Assembly (NCBI GenBank): GCA_937904375.1 | Contig: CALDIG010000143.1 | Coordinates: 1-17,668, forward strand | Reading direction: 5' to 3' | Length of the DNA: 17,668 nucleotides | Origin: an uncultured Prevotellaceae bacterium | GTDB taxonomy: Bacteria > Bacteroidota > Bacteroidia > Bacteroidales > Muribaculaceae | Part shown: piece after piece, positions 13,955 through 17,668 of the stretch | Numbering within the stretch: position 1 is the stretch's first letter | Layout of the letters: each line of letters starts with the position of its first letter | The notes under the pieces: model-generated | Seen by the model: only the letters and a program-made list of their open reading frames with translations | Told to the model about the DNA's origin: nothing | The model's database searches: none | Program-made: the position numbers and the translations under genes

Positions 13955-14008
13955 CGTTAAGTATGTTGCGTTGCAATCATGTCCAGTCTGTTGCGTTGTC
14001 AACGCAAC
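13955..14008 (+). repeat. Family-2 double hairpin, array 3
   Basis: Opens CGTTAAGTATGTTGCG, identical to array 2. The first hairpin is decayed (GTTGCGTTGCAATCAT). The second has the lead GTCCAGTCT, arms GTTGCGTT (13990-13997) and AACGCAAC (14001-14008), loop GTC, identical to the second hairpin of array 1. It keeps the plus orientation although the next gene is on the minus strand. Confidence 0.85.
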
Positions 14009-14012
14009 TAAT

Positions 14013-14065
14013 AACTCGCAACTGAAAACTCAAAACTCAAAAACCGCGAGCTTTAGCGAGCTTTA
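14013..14065. repeat. Period-7 A-rich tract and a 10-bp direct repeat at the portal gene end
   Basis: Four heptamers of the form AACTCGC, AACTGAA, AACTCAA, AACTCAA run from 14013 to 14040. They are followed by two copies of GCGAGCTTTA (14046-14055 and 14056-14065), which cover the last codons and stop of the portal gene. This explains the odd repeated end of the gene; function unknown. Confidence 0.55.
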
Positions 14066-16002
14066 AGCATCTGGTAACCTCGGTTCACAGCTTCCTGGTT
14101 CGCGCCCTGCTGCGCCTGCTGCATCAGCTCAGGCGACACGCCTTGTGGCACCTGCCCCTGCTGGAGCTGCTCCTGCTGGCTCTTTAAGTCCTGGATCAAT
14201 GCGTCGGCAAATGGGAAATCGCCATGCTCAAGCAGCTGTATCAGGCTCAACTGGCCTGCCTGCCAGAACTGCAACAGGTATTGGTTGGTGAAATCTCGAT
14301 AGGCTGGGGTGGTGGTGCTCTCGGTGATGGCGATGTCGCACTCCACATCTTGATAACCTATAAGGCCACGCTTGCCGGTGATGTTGTAGATGGTCTTCTC
14401 ATCATAGAACTGCTGGATATTCTTCAAGTCCTTATATGCACTGTCAACGACAAAGGTGCTGTAGGTCTCCAGCAGGTCAAGCAGTGATGTGGTGGCGTTG
14501 TGGGCCTGCTGTGCATACAGCGTTCCACTCGTGCCGCTGGCACCTGGCTTGCCTTGCAAAGCTCCATGCACGCCGCTGATGTCCTCAAAGAACTTAAGCT
14601 GTATGTTAAGCAGCTCACTGATGCCTATGTTCACCGCATTGTTGGCAACCTGCTGGGGCATGGGCACACCATTCTTGGTCTTGATGGCGATCACGCCGTT
14701 AAACCTGCTCCACTCGTCGGCAATCTCCTCAATGTCCATCGTGCCGATGGCTTCCTCGGGCACTAAGAGCACACCCTTGCTGCTGGCACGCATTATCCAG
14801 TCATAGAGTGTTATCAACCTGTTGGTGTATCGCTGCTGGTCGAGGAAGTCGCTCACATACGAGAACACCTCGCCGTCAACAAAGGGGTAGAACTTGAACA
14901 CGTAGGGGTGGCTCTTGTGGTTGTAAGGGGTCTCGCCTTCCTCCAGGATGTCGCCAAAGGGTGTAAGGTGGTAATAATACCAGTAGGAGTCGATGCACCA
15001 CTCGGCTTCTATCAACGGAATGTCGTCCTCGGCCATACCTGCCGCCACGCCACGAGCCATGCGCTCGGCGTTCACGGCATCCACAAGCTCGGCCTTGTCT
15101 TGTATCTCAATCTTGAATAGCTCGCCGCTGTTGTAGTCGTGGCAGCGATACCTGGGCTTGTTCTCCCTGCGCCACACCTCTATCACTCTGCATCTGGTTG
15201 GGTCGCTGGTGAACAGGAAGTCGTAGTTCTCCAGCCTGCGCTTGCCGAAGTCCTCGCAGTAGCGCATCAGGAAGTTCTTGTTATGGGCATTGTGGTAGAT
15301 GTCACGCAGCTTGCGGTAGTCGCTCGCACTCTTGGCATAGCGGGCGACGAGGGTGCCGAAGTCGATGTCATGAACCTCACCGAGCATGCACACGTCCCAG
15401 CCACGCACGTCACGCATACTGGAGTCAATGAAGAAGGTGTTAAGCAGCACGTTGCTGGTCCAGCAGTCGAGTTTGGTGTTGTCGCGGTTCCAGCCGTACC
15501 ACTTGCGGTGCACCACCGCTCCGCTGGCAAGAAACTCCTCCATGCCGCGGGCATGAAGCTCGTGGATGCTGTTGAGCTGGCCGTTGTATTGCAGCAGGGT
15601 GGTGAAGGTCTCGCCATACACCTGCTCGTCACGGTCTCTCGCTACGCAGGTGGGCTCTTTGTTCTGGTCGCGATACACGCCCAGCACGTTGCGCACCAGG
15701 CGCCGCATCAGGTTGTTCTTCAACGGCACGTTGCCCTGCTTCTTGATGTACTCCTCCTCGGTCATGGTCTCGCCCTCCACGGTCACATAGTCGCCCCACT
15801 GGTCGCCTTTGAGGTAACGCCACATGCGCTCACGCTCTTTGCGAAACCGCCCCATGCCGTCCCAGCATCGCTGGGCCTCAAGCAGCACGTCAAAGGCGCG
15901 ACGACCCTCAAACTGCTTGCTCCATGCCACAGTGTCCATCTCCTGCCGCTCGTCACCTCTGGTGACCCTGCGCTTGCTGTATATCCTGTTCGTCTTTATC
16001 AT
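14053..16002 (-). CDS. Portal protein, P22-like
   Basis: 649 residues from the ATG at 16002; a start at 15939 (MDTVAWSKQ) is also possible. The 22 codons above 16002 fall in a hairpin repeat and are rejected. Early motifs RYLKGDQWGD (about 62-71), PLKNNLMRRLVRNVLGVYRDQ and CWTSNVLLNTFFIDSSMRDVRGW are typical of large podovirus portals, as are the length and mixed alpha/beta body followed by a Gln-rich C-terminal tail (QEQLQQGQVPQG ... MQQAQQG) likely to form the coiled-coil crown. A portal forms a 12-subunit ring at one capsid vertex, through which DNA enters and leaves. Its mRNA would come from the minus-strand block to its right. No terminase or capsid gene is in view, so those must lie outside. 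The role call rests on pattern recognition and is good but not certain. Confidence 0.82.
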   Translation of the reverse strand: MIKTNRIYSKRRVTRGDERQEMDTVAWSKQFEGRRAFDVLLEAQRCWDGMGRFRKERERMWRYLKGDQWGDYVTVEGETMTEEEYIKKQGNVPLKNNLMRRLVRNVLGVYRDQNKEPTCVARDRDEQVYGETFTTLLQYNGQLNSIHELHARGMEEFLASGAVVHRKWYGWNRDNTKLDCWTSNVLLNTFFIDSSMRDVRGWDVCMLGEVHDIDFGTLVARYAKSASDYRKLRDIYHNAHNKNFLMRYCEDFGKRRLENYDFLFTSDPTRCRVIEVWRRENKPRYRCHDYNSGELFKIEIQDKAELVDAVNAERMARGVAAGMAEDDIPLIEAEWCIDSYWYYYHLTPFGDILEEGETPYNHKSHPYVFKFYPFVDGEVFSYVSDFLDQQRYTNRLITLYDWIMRASSKGVLLVPEEAIGTMDIEEIADEWSRFNGVIAIKTKNGVPMPQQVANNAVNIGISELLNIQLKFFEDISGVHGALQGKPGASGTSGTLYAQQAHNATTSLLDLLETYSTFVVDSAYKDLKNIQQFYDEKTIYNITGKRGLIGYQDVECDIAITESTTTPAYRDFTNQYLLQFWQAGQLSLIQLLEHGDFPFADALIQDLKSQQEQLQQGQVPQGVSPELMQQAQQGANQEAVNRGYQMLKAR

Positions 16003-16033
16003 TGTCTTTTGTCTTAATATGAAGTGTCGTGTC

Positions 16034-16062
16034 AAGTAGTGCGCCGCTCTGCGGCGTTCTAG
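16034..16062 (+). repeat. Family-1 hairpin repeat, copy 5
   Basis: CAAGTAGTG, then arms CGCCGC and GCGGCG around TCT, then TTCT. It keeps the GTAGTG lead and GCGGCGTTC end of the family and the same plus orientation, although it lies upstream of a minus-strand gene. The first part of the repeat (GGGCGTTGTT) is missing or unrecognisable. Confidence 0.8.
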
Positions 16063-16071
16063 GGGCATCTA

Positions 16072-16106
16072 GTCCAGTATTGCAAGCCGGCGGCTTGCAA
16101 AAAAAA
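16072..16106 (+). repeat. Family-2 hairpin with a different stem
   Basis: The lead GTCCAGTAT is the same as in arrays 2 and 3, but the stem here is TTGCAAGCC (16080-16088) and GGCTTGCAA (16092-16100), loop GGC, followed by an A run. It is a perfect 9-bp stem. The constant lead with a new, still fully paired stem shows that pairing is kept while sequence changes. Confidence 0.82.
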
Positions 16107-16203
16107 GTGGGCGCAGCCCATTGTGCATTATGAATTGTGCATTATGCATTTAAAAAGTGGGCGTTAGCCTAATTATGCATTGTGCATTATGCATTGTGCA
16201 TTG
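16107..16203 (+). repeat. TGGGC hairpins alternating with TGCATTR heptamers
   Basis: A first hairpin TGGGC-GCA-GCCCA (16108-16120) is followed by heptamers TGCATTA, TGAATTG, TGCATTA, TGCATTT (16124-16151). A second, AGTGGGCGTTAGCCTA (16156-16171), is followed by TGCATTG, TGCATTA, TGCATTG, TGCATTG (16176-16203). The unit is thus hairpin plus heptamers, repeated twice, ending exactly at the stop codon of the next minus-strand gene. Such AT-rich words (ATTATGCATT) are known to occur in intergenic DNA of Bacteroidales. Confidence 0.8.
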
Positions 16204-16725
16204 TCAAAATGGGCTCTGAAACTTCCTCACCCTCCCTGTCCTGGCATTAAGCCTGCTCTTTATCTCGTCCTCAACGTCCTGTGCTTTCGCCGCCCAGTTA
16301 GCAGCGCTCTGGGGGTTGGAGACGTTGGCGATGCTCATCCAGTCGGCTAGCACCAGGTACACAAGCAGATTATGGATAAGCTGCTCCAGGTATTGCACGG
16401 TGGTGATGGAGAAGTCGTCAGGCACAAGCATCGCTATGGTGTAGGTGGATGTCTCGGCAAGCACGTCATTCAGCGTCTCGCCGCCTTCCACATCGGTCTT
16501 GGTGTATGGGTACAGGTGCTCACGGCACCTTGCCAAAGCAAGGTCGAGCAGCCTCGTCACGCGGTCGATGTTGCCGTCCTCGCCAATGTCCTGAACCTGG
16601 TGCTTAGAGTGCTGTGCCTCGTCTGCCAGCACGTCACCCTCCACAAAGGCTAAATTCTTAATGTCATACAGCAGCTGCTCCCGCAAGAAAGTCAGCGTCA
16701 CCGTCTTTGTCCTATTCTTAATCAT
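16204..16725 (-). CDS. Small phage protein, possible head-tail connector
   Basis: 173 residues, mostly helical. It starts MIKNRTKTVTLTFLREQLLYDIKNLAFVEGD, then a helix-rich core (NIDRVTRLLDLALARCREHLYP, YLEQLIHNLLVYLVLADWM) and a basic C-terminus (KSRLNARTGRVRKFQSPF). The size, all-alpha content and place next to the portal suggest a head-tail connector or adaptor; it resembles the neighbouring 157-residue protein in layout (beta-like N-terminal TLT strand, long helices, a helix with LADW/LSKWY, C-terminal RT.RVR or RTRPVR). That similarity may reflect a distant duplication. Function is inferred from context. Confidence 0.72.
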   Translation of the reverse strand: MIKNRTKTVTLTFLREQLLYDIKNLAFVEGDVLADEAQHSKHQVQDIGEDGNIDRVTRLLDLALARCREHLYPYTKTDVEGGETLNDVLAETSTYTIAMLVPDDFSITTVQYLEQLIHNLLVYLVLADWMSIANVSNPQSAANWAAKAQDVEDEIKSRLNARTGRVRKFQSPF

Positions 16726-16748
16726 GTCTGTAGTCTATTGTTAAGTTC

Positions 16749-16768
16749 TACGAGACGTCAGTCTCGTA
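16749..16768. repeat. Perfect hairpin between minus-strand genes
   Basis: TACGAGAC (16749-16756) and GTCTCGTA (16761-16768) with a GTCA loop, in the 50-bp gap between the 157- and 173-residue genes. It could be an attenuator or a further member of the hairpin set. On the minus strand it is followed by GAACTTAAC, without a U-run. Confidence 0.6.
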
Positions 16769-16775
16769 AATAAAA

Positions 16776-17249
16776 CTAACTCGGCCTCACAGGGCGTGTC
16801 CTGCTATACAGCAAGTCCACAGCGGATAGCAGGTAAGCACTCGCCTCGGTGGCATAAACATCCGTCTCTCCCTTATTGGTAAGACGGTACCACTTGCTAA
16901 GTACGGTGGCAATCACAAAACTCGTCAAGTTACCCAGAACAGCGTCATTCAGGGCACTAGGGTAGGCATCGGCGACTCTTAACGTCACAGCATAGTCGCT
17001 CTCCATATCCACACCATGATGTATCTCCTGTGCGGCAACTGTCTTTACATGCTCTTTGAGATGATGTGTCATCAGGCTGCAAGCCTCTACCCAATACCGC
17101 TCCAGCATCTCACGGTCTTCGTCGGTGGTGGATATGCGGTCATAGGCTGTTGGATCGTCACCCATCATCTTCGCACCGGTATAGCTCGTCGCTTTAGCCA
17201 CCTCATGCCACACCACGCTCTTGTCTATCGTCAATGTAACCTCTTGCAT
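16776..17249 (-). CDS. Small phage protein, possible connector or adaptor
   Basis: 157 residues. It opens MQEVTLTIDKSVVWHEVAKATSYTGAKM and continues with DRISTTDEDREMLERYWVEACSLM, a long central helix, and FVIATVLSKWYRLTNKG near the end, closing RTRPVRPS. Proteins of this make-up (a TLTIDK strand, TSYTGAKM, TTDEDREMLERFW) are common in Bacteroidales prophages beside portal genes. It shares a layout with the 173-residue protein downstream. Probably a virion assembly or connector protein, but no experimentally known relative is recognised. Spacing to the next gene is 50 bp and contains a hairpin. Confidence 0.75.
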   Translation of the reverse strand: MQEVTLTIDKSVVWHEVAKATSYTGAKMMGDDPTAYDRISTTDEDREMLERYWVEACSLMTHHLKEHVKTVAAQEIHHGVDMESDYAVTLRVADAYPSALNDAVLGNLTSFVIATVLSKWYRLTNKGETDVYATEASAYLLSAVDLLYSRTRPVRPS

Positions 17250-17305
17250 AGTATCTGTATATATAATGATGCAGTTCTCTTAATCAGTCCGCAGCTCGCA
17301 AGGTA

Positions 17306-17668
17306 TCACCTTGAGAGTCTCACTATCTTCCACCCGATAAAGCACAGCAGTACAAAGCCGCACCACATCAGCACCTCTTGCCACCACATCAGCGGCTTCT
17401 CAATCTCCTCAATCTTCGTTATCGTCTTCTCCACAGGCACAGGATAAGGCACCGAGTCAATGATGTGTACCGTGTCGCCTCTCAGCACCTTGGTGCTCCC
17501 TTGCAGGTAGTGCCACTTCTCGATGAGAACCGTGTCACCCTGCACATAATGATACACCGAGTCGCGCTGTATCAACGTGTCGCGCACATGGTCTATCTTA
17601 ACACTCTCCACCGTGTGCTCCTGAGTCACCACCACAGGCACCTCTACGCGCTCCACCTGTGTCTCTCT
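17306..17668 (-). CDS. RDSVY-rich protein with C-terminal membrane anchor (partial)
   Basis: 120 visible codons; the frame is open at the window edge (RETQ before VERVEVPVVV), so the true start lies outside. Most of the visible chain is a Val/Thr/Asp-rich extended region with repeated short motifs (RDTLIQRDSVYHYVQGDTV, RGDTVHIID), followed by basic-Pro YPVPVEKTITKIEEIEKP and a C-terminal membrane segment (LMWWQEVLMWCGFVLLCFIGW) with a basic end (KIVRLSR). Proteins of this design occur in many Bacteroidetes phages and prophages, often near lysis or tail genes; a spanin-like or holin-associated role is possible but not shown. Confidence 0.78.
   Translation of the reverse strand, partial: RETQVERVEVPVVVTQEHTVESVKIDHVRDTLIQRDSVYHYVQGDTVLIEKWHYLQGSTKVLRGDTVHIIDSVPYPVPVEKTITKIEEIEKPLMWWQEVLMWCGFVLLCFIGWKIVRLSR

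Noticed and set aside
13878..14066. Plus-strand open frame of 62 codons in the convergent gap
   Set aside because: It is made of hairpin and heptamer repeat sequence (LQSCPVCCVVNATNN) and runs into the portal end.
15139..16017. Plus-strand open frame of 292 codons opposite the portal gene
   Set aside because: It has a low-complexity Val/His/Ala-rich translation with no domain pattern and is the mirror of a well-supported portal gene with GC-rich codons.
16003..16068. 22-codon upstream extension of the portal (MPLERRRAAHYL)
   Set aside because: It is translated from the family-1 hairpin; the ATG at 16002 or 15939 gives a more credible start.
1..17668. tRNA genes, attachment sites or an integrase
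   Set aside because: I saw no cloverleaf with a TTCRANNC arm, no integrase-like frame and no long terminal direct repeat; a tRNA scan would settle the first point.

Overview
The window looks like part of a tailed-phage or prophage genome of a Bacteroidales host (Prevotella, Bacteroides or Muribaculaceae type; genus not resolved). The evidence is a set of protein families typical of Bacteroidetes phages (a DUF4373-type replication protein, DUF4494, a phage radical SAM protein, a short RDSVY-rich protein with a C-terminal membrane anchor), A-rich leaders without clear Shine-Dalgarno sites, and a P22-like portal. No terminase, major capsid protein, integrase or lysin is visible, so lifestyle and completeness cannot be judged.

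Layout. (1) 136-6108, plus strand: DNA metabolism. A coiled-coil protein of unknown role is followed by a RecE-like PD-(D/E)XK nuclease, a compact SNF2 helicase, two small proteins, an HU/IHF-like protein, a VRR-NUC nuclease, a DUF4373-type replication initiator-like protein and a DnaC-like helicase loader. Most neighbours overlap or abut (ATGA, TGATGA), suggesting translational coupling. (2) 6112-9970, plus strand: accessory genes, including DUF4494, a membrane protein, an ASCH-like protein, a 42-residue HTH protein, several Cys-rich or zinc-ribbon proteins and a radical SAM enzyme. (3) 10075-13785, plus strand: two unassigned proteins and a 912-residue protein that resembles a podovirus tail nozzle/stabilisation protein. 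(4) 14053-17668, minus strand: portal, two small all-alpha proteins likely to be connectors or adaptors, and a membrane-anchored protein cut by the window edge. The tail-like gene and the portal are convergent.

How the genes fit together: the DUF4373 protein and the DnaC-like ATPase would recruit the host replicative helicase, since no phage helicase of the DnaB type is seen. The nuclease, SNF2, HU and VRR-NUC proteins would serve recombination and repair of replicating phage DNA. No recognisable RecT/Erf/Sak annealing protein accompanies the RecE-like nuclease.

The most unusual feature is non-coding. At least three families of short hairpin repeats fill the gaps between gene blocks. Family 1 begins one nucleotide or so after the stop codon at four separate gene ends and shows a compensatory base-pair change in its stem. 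Family 2 has a constant lead (GTCC..T.TG) in front of stems of 8-9 bp with 3-nt loops, in paired arrays. Family 3 is TGGGC hairpins alternating with TGCATTR heptamers. Families 1 and 2 keep one orientation even next to minus-strand genes, and neither strand gives a hairpin followed by a U-run, so they are not ordinary terminators.
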